DNA of 15,018 bases, from positions 1 to 15,018 of the forward strand of contig JACCXR010000025.1 of assembly GCA_013696915.1 (NCBI GenBank). The letters are read 5' to 3'. The notes beneath the pieces are model-generated. The model made no database searches. It was not told the DNA's origin and saw only the letters and a list, made by a program, of their open reading frames with translations. Shown here piece after piece: positions 1 to 5,937 of the stretch (the first letter of the stretch is position 1; each line of letters starts with the position of its first letter). Position numbers and translations under genes: made by a program. The DNA comes from Euzebyaceae bacterium (GTDB lineage Bacteria; Actinomycetota; Nitriliruptoria; Euzebyales; Egibacteraceae).

Positions 1-424
1 CGACCGCCCAGTCGACGCCCGCGGGCCCGAGCTCGGCGTGGACGCCGACCGCGGCCACCCGACGCACGCCCGCGCGGACCTCGTCGGGCCACTCGACCGT
101 CGCCGCCGGATCGGCCGTGTCCGCGATCCCGCACACCGCGGCGGCGTAGAGCCAGCCCTCGCGCTCGGCGGGCAGGTCGGGTCGCAGCACGAGCGAGAAC
201 CCCAGGCCCAGCCCCGGTCGCACCGCCCAGGGCAGACCCGCCCGGCCGCGCGGCGCGGCCTGGTAGTCGGCGACGACGACGGCGCCGCCGGCACCGCCGG
301 CGCGGGCCCACGCGAGCGCGTCGGCGTGCGTGGAGACCAGCGCTGGATAGGTCCGGACCGGCCGGTCCCCTAGGACGCGCGCGAGGGTCCCGGCGGACAG
401 GTCCTCGCCCGCGTCTACCCCCAC
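1..424 (-). CDS. Biotin/lipoate-protein-ligase-fold protein, partial (C-terminus beyond left edge)
   Basis: The minus strand stays open from a GTG at 424 to the left edge, about 141 residues. The translation resembles the catalytic domain of the BirA/LplA ligase family in order: an STHADALAWA segment (like the LxSTNxxA region), VVVADYQAAPRGRAGLPW (like the GRGRxGRxW adenylate loop), a GFSLVLRP strand, then EWPDEV (like KWPNDV) and a GVDWAV strand near the edge. The start is chosen because AGGA lies 6 nt upstream and the gene then overlaps the TPR stop by 10 nt, implying translational coupling. The family transfers biotin or lipoyl groups to lysine, but the usual KWPND lysine is Glu here and the region of the ligand-binding lysine reads R-R-V-A, so it may be a non-canonical or inactive member. 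Family assignment is by eye; its role next to hydrogenase genes is unknown. Confidence 0.7.
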   Translation of the reverse strand, partial: MGVDAGEDLSAGTLARVLGDRPVRTYPALVSTHADALAWARAGGAGGAVVVADYQAAPRGRAGLPWAVRPGLGLGFSLVLRPDLPAEREGWLYAAAVCGIADTADPAATVEWPDEVRAGVRRVAAVGVHAELGPAGVDWAV

Positions 425-1644
425 GAGGGGTCCTGACCGAGTTCGCCGGCGAGGCGGTTGAAGGTGTCCTTCAGCCGCAGCCACTGCGGCACGTGGAAGA
501 AGCCCATGGCCCGGGAGAGCTCCACGCGGAACCGCTGCCCGTCGGCGGCGCTCCGCTCCGAGACCGTCTCCAGGAGGGTGCGGACGACCGCGTCCATGGT
601 CGGGGATGGCAACTCGAGGAGCGCGCCGAGCAGCGCTCGTGCCAGCTCCGGTCCCCGGCCGGGGTCGGCCAGCGAGCCGTCCACCCACTCGCCCACGGCC
701 GACCGCCGGGCGCCGGCGGGGGCGTCGGCCCAGCGGGCGACCTCCGCGCGGACGATGGGCTCCCACCGCTCGGCGTCCTCGACGCGGAGGACGGTGAGAA
801 CGTCACCGGCGGCCGGGCCCAGCCGAGCGATCACCTCCGCGGCCTGCGCCCTCACGGGCTCCGGTGCGGCGGGGACGCCGAGCGCCTGGCGGGCCGCCAG
901 CCGGGCCCGGGGCGGATCGGCGAGCCGCTCGTGGGCGAGCGCGAGGTTCGCCTGGGCCATCGCGTAGCCGTCCGGCCGCACGCTGCGGGGGTGCGCCACG
1001 GCGGCCGTCCGGAAAGCGGCAACGGCCTCGGCGGCACGGTCGGCCGCGAGATGGGCCAGTCCCAGCGCATTGGCCGCGGCGCCGAGCGCGGCGTGGTCCC
1101 CCGCGTGCGACGCCGCATCCACGGCGCGCTGGAGGACCGCAGCCGCCGCGTCGGCGTCCCCAGTGCTCAGCAGGGTCGCCCCGAGCTCGCGGGCCGCCGC
1201 GGAGGCCTGCCCGGCGAGCCGCACCTCGTCGAACCCCCGCAGCGCCCGCTCGAAGCAGCCGACCGCGGCGGCGTCCCGGCCGGAGGCACGGTGGACGAGG
1301 CCGAGGTTGTACCGGGCGGCCGCCTCCTCGGCGGCCATGGCGTTGCGCTCGAAGACCGTGGCGGCCCGCTCGAACGCCGTGGCGGCGCCCGGCAGGTCCC
1401 CGAGGGCCCGCAGCGCCGCTCCGAGCATGTTGGTCGCCTTCGCGTGCTCGACCGGCAGCCGCTGCGGGTCGAAACCGGAGACCGAGGCCCGCAGCGCCGC
1501 GGCGGCCTCCCCGGACCGGTCCCCGTTCAGCAGCACCGTCCCGAGGTGGAACTGGGCGGTCGCGTGCTGGACCGGATAGCGGTCGTGCGGGTAGCGGCGG
1601 AGCCGCTCGCGCAGCTCGTCCTCCACGTCATCGCTCGCGGCCAC
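415..1644 (-). CDS. Tetratricopeptide-repeat protein of a hydrogenase accessory locus
   Basis: Soluble, alanine-rich helical protein of about 409 residues with no signal peptide or membrane segment. Degenerate TPR units run from about residue 25 to 265, with repeated patterns such as A-x-x-x-L-G-x-x-L and A-x-x-A-F-E-R-A (ATAFERAATVFERNA, AVGCFERALRGF, AVAAFRTAAVAH). The final 130 residues are a separate helical domain ending in DPSWG. TPR domains are protein-interaction scaffolds, so an assembly role beside the maturation protease and NifU gene is my inference. The frame stays open to 1965, but that would overlap the confidently coding protease on the opposite strand, and the upstream residues look non-protein-like. 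GTG 1644 (or GTG 1626) is therefore preferred; neither has a clear ribosome binding site. It overlaps the next minus-strand gene by 10 nt. Confidence 0.85.
   Translation of the reverse strand: MAASDDVEDELRERLRRYPHDRYPVQHATAQFHLGTVLLNGDRSGEAAAALRASVSGFDPQRLPVEHAKATNMLGAALRALGDLPGAATAFERAATVFERNAMAAEEAAARYNLGLVHRASGRDAAAVGCFERALRGFDEVRLAGQASAAARELGATLLSTGDADAAAAVLQRAVDAASHAGDHAALGAAANALGLAHLAADRAAEAVAAFRTAAVAHPRSVRPDGYAMAQANLALAHERLADPPRARLAARQALGVPAAPEPVRAQAAEVIARLGPAAGDVLTVLRVEDAERWEPIVRAEVARWADAPAGARRSAVGEWVDGSLADPGRGPELARALLGALLELPSPTMDAVVRTLLETVSERSAADGQRFRVELSRAMGFFHVPQWLRLKDTFNRLAGELGQDPSWG
431..434 (-). promoter_or_regulatory. Ribosome binding site deciding the GTG start at 424
   Basis: AGGA on the minus strand, 6 nt before GTG 424 and inside the end of the TPR gene. 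It supports the coupled start of the ligase-fold gene. Confidence 0.45.
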
Positions 1645-1648
1645 GTAC

Positions 1649-1653
1649 AAAGG
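1649..1653 (+). promoter_or_regulatory. Ribosome binding site selecting ATG 1660
   Basis: AAAGG lies 6 nt before ATG 1660. In-frame ATGs also exist at 1654 (too close to the site) and 1669 (15 nt away), so this site favours 1660 for the hydrogenase protease. Confidence 0.5.
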
Positions 1654-1659
1654 ATGCCC

Positions 1660-2184
1660 ATGCGCGCCATGCGGGTACTCATCGCCGGCTTCGGCAACGT
1701 CCTGCGCGGCGACGACGGGTTCGGGGTCGCCGTTGCCGAGCGGCTGCTCGCCGGCGGCGTCCCCGACGGTGTGTCCGTCCTGGACGTCGGCATCGGCGGG
1801 ATCCACCTCATCCAGGAGCTGCTCACCCCGGCCGACGGACTGGTCGTCGTCGACGCCGTCGACCTCGCCCGGCCGCCGGGCACGGTGCTCGTCATCCGGC
1901 CCGAGATCGCCGACGTCGCCACGCTGACGGTCGAGGACCGCCGCGACACGCTGGCCGACATGCACTACGCCACCCCGGAGCGGGCGCTGCTGCTCGCTCG
2001 CGCGCTGGACGTGCTGCCCGACCCGACGCTGCTCGTGGGGTGCCAGCCGGCCGACGCAGAGCGGGTGGGCCAGGGGCTCTGCCCCGCCGTCTCGGCCGCC
2101 GTCGACGTCGCCGCCGCGGAGGTCCGCCGCATCGTCACCGGGTTCGGCATCCCCTGGCAGGCCGTTACCGGGGCCGGGCGGTGA
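1660..2184 (+). CDS. [NiFe]-hydrogenase maturation protease (HyaD/HybD/HycI family)
   Basis: Nickel-dependent endopeptidase that removes the C-terminal extension of the hydrogenase large subunit once the NiFe site is assembled. The product is about 174 residues, the family's usual size. It opens with the hallmark GFGNVLRGDDGFG. By alignment with E. coli HybD (Glu16, Asp62, His93) the nickel ligands would be Asp19, Asp65 (in VVVDAVD) and His102 (in MHYATP). It stands alone on the plus strand between two minus-strand operons. Its start is 15 nt from the divergent TPR start, and its last 20 nt overlap the end of the convergent NifU-like gene. Any promoter would have to lie inside the TPR coding region. 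The presence of this protease implies that the genome encodes a [NiFe]-hydrogenase whose large subunit is processed. Confidence 0.95.
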   Translation: MRAMRVLIAGFGNVLRGDDGFGVAVAERLLAGGVPDGVSVLDVGIGGIHLIQELLTPADGLVVVDAVDLARPPGTVLVIRPEIADVATLTVEDRRDTLADMHYATPERALLLARALDVLPDPTLLVGCQPADAERVGQGLCPAVSAAVDVAAAEVRRIVTGFGIPWQAVTGAGR

Positions 2185-2689
2185 TCTGCACCAGGCTGGG
2201 TCCCGAGGGCGGCGGATGCGGGGCGGCGTCGTCCGGCTCCGCCGCGATCTCCACGAAGCCGGGGAGCCCCTCGCGCAGCGCCTCGGCGATGCCCTCGGTC
2301 AGCGTGGCCGCCGACGCGGTGCACCCGGCGCAGGCGCCGGACAGCCGCAGCCGTACGACGCCGCCGCGCACCTCGAGGACCTCGACGTGGCCGCCGTGGG
2401 AGTCGATGTACGGGCGGATCGGCTCCAACGCGGCCTCGGCGGCGGCACGCTCGTCGACGCCGACGGCGTAGGCGTCGAACAGCCAGGCGATGGCGGGGTG
2501 CGCCCGCCGGAGCCGCTCCACCTCCTGTGGGCCGAGCGCCTCGCAAACGTGGCCGAGGGCCATGCGGTGCAGGGCGTCGACGCCGTCGAGGAGCTCGAAC
2601 ACACGGTCCCGGACCGGTTCGTCGAGCTCCTCGACATCGGCGAGGAGCTGTTCGAGCCGATCGAGGAGACCGTCGAGGTCCTCGCTCAG
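2165..2689 (-). CDS. NifU C-terminal-domain (Fe-S scaffold) protein, probable CTG start
   Basis: Iron-sulfur cluster scaffold-type protein. The NifU domain spans about residues 90-150 (IRPYIDSHGGHVEVLEV, then GACAGC with the paired cluster cysteines at about 120 and 123, then TLTEGIAEAL). It is preceded by a helical domain of about 90 residues. A GTG at 2602 gives 145 residues, but the same frame continues upstream with protein-like, amphipathic helical sequence (SEDLDGLLDRLEQLLADVEE) up to the stop of the DUF1059 gene. No ATG, GTG or TTG occurs in that stretch. A CTG at 2689 overlaps the upstream TGA as CTGA and has GGGAG 8 nt ahead, so I extend the gene to 174 residues. The extended start is inference. 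Such proteins accompany oxygen-tolerant hydrogenase loci in actinobacteria, probably supplying clusters to the small subunit. Confidence 0.85.
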   Translation of the reverse strand: MSEDLDGLLDRLEQLLADVEELDEPVRDRVFELLDGVDALHRMALGHVCEALGPQEVERLRRAHPAIAWLFDAYAVGVDERAAAEAALEPIRPYIDSHGGHVEVLEVRGGVVRLRLSGACAGCTASAATLTEGIAEALREGLPGFVEIAAEPDDAAPHPPPSGPSLVQITARPR

Positions 2690-2865
2690 CGCTCGGTCTC
2701 CCGCACCTGCGTCAGCGCATAGTCGACGAGGGTGTCGTTCAGCTCCACGCCGTGGGACTCCCGGGCGTGGGCGGCGACCTTGGCGAGCAGGTCGTCCTTG
2801 GAGTCGGCGGTGGTGACGGCCCTGCAGGCCACGCCGACGTCCTGGCAGCGAAACTCAAGTGGCAT
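2686..2865 (-). CDS. DUF1059 family small protein
   Basis: A 59-residue protein starting MPLEFRCQDVGVACRAV and ending TQVRETER, with AAG GAG-type ribosome binding sequence 7 nt before the ATG. The DUF1059 signature is visible: C-x-D-V-G-x-x-C near the N-terminus (Cys7 and Cys14) and HARESHG in the centre. The function of this family is unknown; the paired cysteines and histidines would allow metal binding, which is inference. It lies 12 nt downstream of the small membrane protein gene, and its TGA overlaps the proposed CTG start of the NifU-like gene, so it belongs to the same operon. Confidence 0.85.
   Translation of the reverse strand: MPLEFRCQDVGVACRAVTTADSKDDLLAKVAAHARESHGVELNDTLVDYALTQVRETER
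2698..2702 (-). promoter_or_regulatory. Ribosome binding site for the proposed CTG start of the NifU-like gene
   Basis: GGGAG on the minus strand inside the end of the DUF1059 gene, 8 nt before CTG 2689. It is the best-placed site for the longer NifU-like protein. Confidence 0.35.
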
Positions 2866-2877
2866 GGGCGGGCTCCT

Positions 2878-3147
2878 TCAGGACGCCTGAACGGGCTCGT
2901 CCGGCGCCGTCGCCTTGGCCACCAGCGCCTCCAGGGCGTCGGCGACCGCCGTCAGGTTGGCGTTGACGTCGGTCACGATCGGGGTGATCGGCTCCGTCCG
3001 GTGCGCGATCGCCCGTACGCCGAAGGTGACCTTGCCGAGCGTGTCCGTCAGCCCCTGGAGGATCACGACGACCCAGATGAGGTAGAAGGCGAGGGCGGCG
3101 ACGAGGAGCCCGGTCAGGACGAGGGTGACGACCGCAGCGGCTGGCAT
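2878..3147 (-). CDS. Small single-span membrane protein with helical tail
   Basis: 89 residues. A hydrophobic segment spans about residues 4-30 (VVTLVLTGLLVAALAFYLIWVVVI side chains), followed by a cytoplasmic- or periplasmic-side amphipathic helical tail (TPIVTDVNANLTAVADALEALV) with heptad-like spacing. The ATG has AAGGAG 6 nt upstream. The layout is loosely like DUF948-type proteins, but I do not recognise the family. Together with the next small gene it forms a pair of N-terminally anchored helical proteins in a hydrogenase accessory operon. Anchoring or scaffolding of the enzyme at the membrane is a guess. Confidence 0.75.
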   Translation of the reverse strand: MPAAAVVTLVLTGLLVAALAFYLIWVVVILQGLTDTLGKVTFGVRAIAHRTEPITPIVTDVNANLTAVADALEALVAKATAPDEPVQAS

Positions 3148-3161
3148 GGGGACTCCTTACG

Positions 3162-3416
3162 TCACGTCGAGACGACGCGGTCGAGTGCGGTGACGTAGCG
3201 GACGGCTCCGGCGGTGACCTCGCCGACGGCGTCGCGGGTGTCGGCCAGCGCGGGCACGGGATCGAGGTTGCCGCTGAGGAGGACCCCGTGGACGAGGATG
3301 TCGTCGGCGTAGCGCTGGCACTCGTGCGCGTAGCCGATGACCCGGTTCGCCAGGACGACGACGAGCGGGATGACGACGACCAGTCCGACGAGATTGGCGA
3401 TCCACCAGACAGCCAT
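3162..3416 (-). CDS. Small single-span membrane protein, first gene of the DUF1059/NifU operon
   Basis: 84 residues. A hydrophobic segment at about residues 4-26 (IANLVGLVVVIPLVVVLANRVI) is followed by a polar helical tail with one cysteine (AHECQRYADD) and a run of alternating Ala/Val/Asp (TRDAVGEVTAGAVRYVTALD). AGGAG lies 5 nt before the ATG. It is the promoter-proximal gene of a four-gene operon and has the same build as the 89-residue protein that follows 14 nt later, so the two could be a hetero-oligomeric pair. I recognise no family; the product is hypothetical. Confidence 0.75.
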   Translation of the reverse strand: MAVWWIANLVGLVVVIPLVVVLANRVIGYAHECQRYADDILVHGVLLSGNLDPVPALADTRDAVGEVTAGAVRYVTALDRVVST

Positions 3417-3454
3417 GACGTCTCCTCCACCGCGGTGCCGGGCCGCAGGGTCCC

Positions 3455-3484
3455 ATTCTGCGTGCTCTAGATGCCCGGCGCCAA
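3455..3484 (-). promoter_or_regulatory. Possible sigma-70-type promoter for the small membrane protein operon
   Basis: TTGGCG (3484-3479) and CAGAAT (3460-3455) on the minus strand, separated by 18 nt, in the 134-bp divergent gap before the gene starting at 3416. Matches are 4 of 6 at each box; no other evidence. Confidence 0.3.
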
Positions 3485-3550
3485 TAGTTCGCCCGGCCGC
3501 CGCGGAGCCGTGGTGCTACGGTCGGTGGCATTCCTGCTCGGGAGGTCGTC

Positions 3551-4321
3551 ATGAAGCTCGGGATCGTCGGCAAGGGCGGCGTCGGCAAGACCACGGTGTC
3601 CGCCCTTCTGGCCCAGGCGTACGCGCGGCGCGGCGCTCGGGTGGTCGCGATCGACACGGATTCCAACCCCAACCTCGGCTTGTCGCTGGGGTTGGCGTTC
3701 GCCGACATGGAGGCCGTCCCGGTGCTCCCGCGGTCGCTGATCGTGGGCGCCGGTGGTGACACCACCGCCGAGGAGCTGATCCGCGACTACGGCCGGCCCA
3801 CCCCGTCGGGGGCCACGCTGCTGTCCGCGATCCGCGTCACCGAAGCGGCGGCCGGCTGCCAGTGCGGTGGGCACGCCACCGTGCGGAGCTTCCTCGGCGA
3901 CGCCCTCGCGCAGCAGGCCGACGTGACGCTGGTCGACATGGAGGCCGGTCTGGAGCACCTCAGCCGGTCGGGCGGCACGCTGGCCTACGCCGACGTCCTG
4001 CTGGTTGTGATGGAGCCGAGTCGCAAGTCCGTCCTGACCGCGGCCCGCACTTTGGCGCTCGCCGAGGATCTCGGGATCGAGCGGGTCTACGGCGTGGGCA
4101 ACAAGGCCCGCGATAGCGAGGATGCGGCCTTCTTCCGGCGGGCTGCCGGCGAGTACGGGTTCCCGCTGGCGGGAGTCGTCGGCTACGACCCGCAGGTCGC
4201 CGAAGCGGACCGCGACGGCAGCGCCGTGGTCGGCACGGCACCCGACGAGGTGCTCGTCCAGATCGACGGCGTCATCGACTTCGTCGAGCAGGCGGGGAGC
4301 GCGATCTCGGCGGCCGGCTAG
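3551..4321 (+). CDS. CooC-like nickel-insertion ATPase with Cys-x-Cys site
   Basis: MinD/SIMIBI-class P-loop ATPase of the CooC type, which in known systems binds nickel between two protomers and uses ATP to drive its insertion into CO dehydrogenase. It has 256 residues: deviant Walker A GKGGVGKTT at 7-15, the switch region AIDTDSNPNLG around 33-43, the CooC metal motif G-C-Q-C-G with Cys103 and Cys105, and switch II VDMEAG at about 128. GGGAGG lies 5 nt before the ATG. It is transcribed alone on the plus strand, divergent from the small membrane protein operon and convergent with the two other CooC-like genes. Whether its client is a CO dehydrogenase or a [NiFe]-hydrogenase cannot be told here; the neighbouring maturation genes favour a hydrogenase. 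Confidence 0.93.
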   Translation: MKLGIVGKGGVGKTTVSALLAQAYARRGARVVAIDTDSNPNLGLSLGLAFADMEAVPVLPRSLIVGAGGDTTAEELIRDYGRPTPSGATLLSAIRVTEAAAGCQCGGHATVRSFLGDALAQQADVTLVDMEAGLEHLSRSGGTLAYADVLLVVMEPSRKSVLTAARTLALAEDLGIERVYGVGNKARDSEDAAFFRRAAGEYGFPLAGVVGYDPQVAEADRDGSAVVGTAPDEVLVQIDGVIDFVEQAGSAISAAG

Positions 4322-4395
4322 CCCGGTGCCGCCGTCATCGCCCATGTCGGCATCGAGCGCTCCTGCACGAGTTCCGAGCCACCTGCCGCCTCCGC

Positions 4396-4427
4396 GGTGG
4401 AATCTTCGGATATTCGAAGATTCCACC
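4396..4427. terminator. Bidirectional hairpin between convergent CooC-like genes
   Basis: Perfect 13-bp inverted repeat (GGTGGAATCTTCG, loop GATATT, reverse complement). It lies 74 nt after the plus-strand CooC gene and 26 nt after the minus-strand one, in the only gap between two converging units. No T-tract follows on either side, which is usual for actinobacterial terminators. Confidence 0.7.
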
Positions 4428-4453
4428 CCGGAAGGGCCAGACCCCCGGGTTGT

Positions 4454-5179
4454 TCATGCCAGCGACCGGGCGAGCCCGACGAGGGCGCGGACGGCTGGCG
4501 CGTCCGGGGCGGTGTCCAGCGGGGCGAGGCCGTCGCGCTCCGCAGCGACGATCGCGGGGTCGTCGGGGACGGCGACGAGCTCGGTGTCCGGAAAGGCGGC
4601 GCGGAGCCTCGCGAGGTCGTCCCCGCCGCGGGCGCGGTTGGCGACGACGACGACCCGGCCGATGCCCCTCTCGCGCGCCACAGCGGCGGCGCGTGCGCCG
4701 ACGTCGATCGACTTCGGCGTGGCCTCGACGACGACGACCGCGATGTCGATGCTCGCGTCGGCGAGGCGGGTCAAGGTCCCGATGCCGGCCTCGAGGTCGG
4801 CGATCACGGTCGTGTCACCGAACTCAGCGGACCCGAGCAACTGCTCGGGCGACAGCCCACATCAGGGTCAGCCGGGCTCCGGGTCCTCGATCCGGGACAC
4901 GACGGCCAGCCGCACCCCGTCGGGGGCGTCGGTGCCGAACCGGTCGATCAGCGAATCCCAGGAGGGGGCGTGCTCGGATTCGCCCTCGTCGAGCGCCTCC
5001 CGCATCACCACGAGGCGCTCGGTCTCCTCGTCGCCGACGCCCAGCGAGATGCCGAGATTGGGGTTGGTGTCGCAGTCCAGGGCCACGACCCTCGCGCCGC
5101 CGCGGGCCAGGCTGCGGGCCAGGATCGCCGACGTGGTCGTCTTTCCCGACCCGCCCTTGCCGACGACCGCCACCCTCAT
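4454..5179 (-). CDS. CooC-like ATPase read as a selenoprotein with Sec-x-Sec metal site
   Basis: Read through two in-frame TGA codons, this gives a full-length 241-residue CooC-type ATPase: Walker A GKGGSGKTT at 7-15, switch region ALDCDTNPNLG at 33-43, switch II ADLEAG shortly after position 126, and a C-terminal half matching the neighbouring CooC genes. The TGAs are residues 104 and 106 in G-U-P-U-C-G, aligning with G-C-Q-C-G of the plus-strand paralogue, so both metal-binding cysteines would be selenocysteine. Cys107 follows at once. A strong hairpin suitable as a SECIS element lies just downstream. ATG 5179 overlaps the preceding stop as ATGA, with GAGGAG 8 nt ahead; it is the last gene of the transporter-CooC operon. 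A conventional reading would split it into a 103-residue fragment and a second fragment from TTG 4840. A recent pseudogene is the alternative, but both stops falling on the two functional cysteines argues against it. Confidence 0.85.
4832..4849 (-). promoter_or_regulatory. Putative bacterial SECIS element
   Basis: In the mRNA, CCCGAGC-AGUU-GCUCGGG forms a perfect 7-bp stem with an AGUU loop. The loop starts 19 nt after the second UGA and 25 nt after the first, with G at loop position 2 followed by U. Known bacterial SECIS hairpins lie directly 3' of the UGA inside the coding region and present a G-U in the apical loop to SelB; both points fit. It lies inside the coding sequence as residues PEQLLG and neighbours. 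Confidence 0.75.
4862..4870 (-). other. Two in-frame UGA codons (proposed selenocysteine codons)
   Basis: Minus strand TGA (4870-4868), CCC, TGA (4864-4862), then TGT and GGG. These are the only stops in the otherwise open frame 5179-4454. Each is one base change from a Cys codon and replaces a cysteine of the CooC Cys-x-Cys motif. Confidence 0.85.
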
Positions 5180-5937
5180 CGCGTCTGCTCCTCGTTGAGT
5201 CGCTCCAACAGGGAGACTACCGCCGCGACCGCCGCGGAGTCGGGGGCGGCGTCCACCGGCGGCAGGCCCTGGCGCTCCGCCTCGGCGAGCGCCTCGTCCC
5301 ACGGGACCGCTCCGACGACGTCGAGCCCGCTGCGGCGGGCGACCAGGTCGACGTCTGCAGGGCCGCGGATCTTGTTCGCAAGGGCGACGACCCGCTCCGG
5401 CGGTCGTTCCCCCAGGGCCAGCCGGGCCAGACGGCGGGCGGACAGCAGCGACTTCGCCGTCGGCTCGACCACGACCAGCACCGTGCGCGCGTAGGAGCCC
5501 CAGCCGAAGAAGGCCTGCCGAGTGCCGCCGGGCAGGTCGCCCACCAGGCTCCAGCCGTCGTCGGGCAGCCCCGCCACGATCTCGCGGAAGGCGAACTGCG
5601 AACCCGCCAGGGCCCACGCCGGCCCGCGGAGCTTGCCGAACTGCAGGAACCGCACGCCGTCCGGTCCCCGGACGGCATAGCGCTCTACCGCCTCCACCGG
5701 CGTCAGGCCCTCCCGCAGCCGGAAGCGCGGACCCTCCTCGCCCTCCCGCCGCTCGGTGACGGCATCGTCGGGGATGGGCGCGTCGGTGACCTCCACGCCG
5801 AGCGAGTGCGCCAACCCGGGCATGGGGTCGGAGTCGATGGCCAGCACCGGACCGCCGGCGCGGGCGAGGAGCCGCGCGAAGGTGCCGGCGATCGCCGACT
5901 TCCCCGCGCCGCCCTTACCGACGAACGCCACCCTCAT
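5176..5937 (-). CDS. CooC/MinD-like ATPase lacking the metal-binding Cys-x-Cys
   Basis: 253-residue P-loop ATPase with GKGGAGKSA at 7-15, AIDSDPMPGLAHSLG in the switch region, LVGDLPGG as switch II and VVVEPTAKSL, all as in its two neighbours. It contains no cysteine at all: the region that should hold Cys-x-Cys reads KLRGPAWALAGSQFAF. It probably cannot bind nickel in the CooC manner. It could be a heterodimer partner for the following ATPase, to which it is coupled by an ATGA overlap, or could act on a different client; both are inference. Its ATG 5937 overlaps the stop of the upstream transporter ATPase gene, so it is co-transcribed with the transporter. Confidence 0.9.
   Translation of the reverse strand: MRVAFVGKGGAGKSAIAGTFARLLARAGGPVLAIDSDPMPGLAHSLGVEVTDAPIPDDAVTERREGEEGPRFRLREGLTPVEAVERYAVRGPDGVRFLQFGKLRGPAWALAGSQFAFREIVAGLPDDGWSLVGDLPGGTRQAFFGWGSYARTVLVVVEPTAKSLLSARRLARLALGERPPERVVALANKIRGPADVDLVARRSGLDVVGAVPWDEALAEAERQGLPPVDAAPDSAAVAAVVSLLERLNEEQTR

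Noticed and set aside
1645..1965. N-terminal extension of the TPR open frame
   Set aside because: Antisense to the hydrogenase protease, whose motifs are unmistakable; the extension is Asp/Arg/Gly-rich shadow sequence.
493..2471. Long plus-strand open frames over the TPR, protease and NifU regions
   Set aside because: Arg/Gly/Pro-rich translations with no family motifs, produced by high GC opposite real genes; only the part from 1660 in one of them is the protease.
3488..3522. Promoter for the plus-strand CooC gene (TTCGCC / TACGGT)
   Set aside because: The spacer would be 23 nt, too long for a sigma-70 promoter; no better pair seen.
4454..5179. Sec-CooC read as a pseudogene or frameshifted pair of genes
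   Set aside because: Both halves are in the same frame, so there is no frameshift; the only stops are two UGAs exactly on the metal-ligand positions, and a SECIS-like hairpin follows. Kept only as the alternative.
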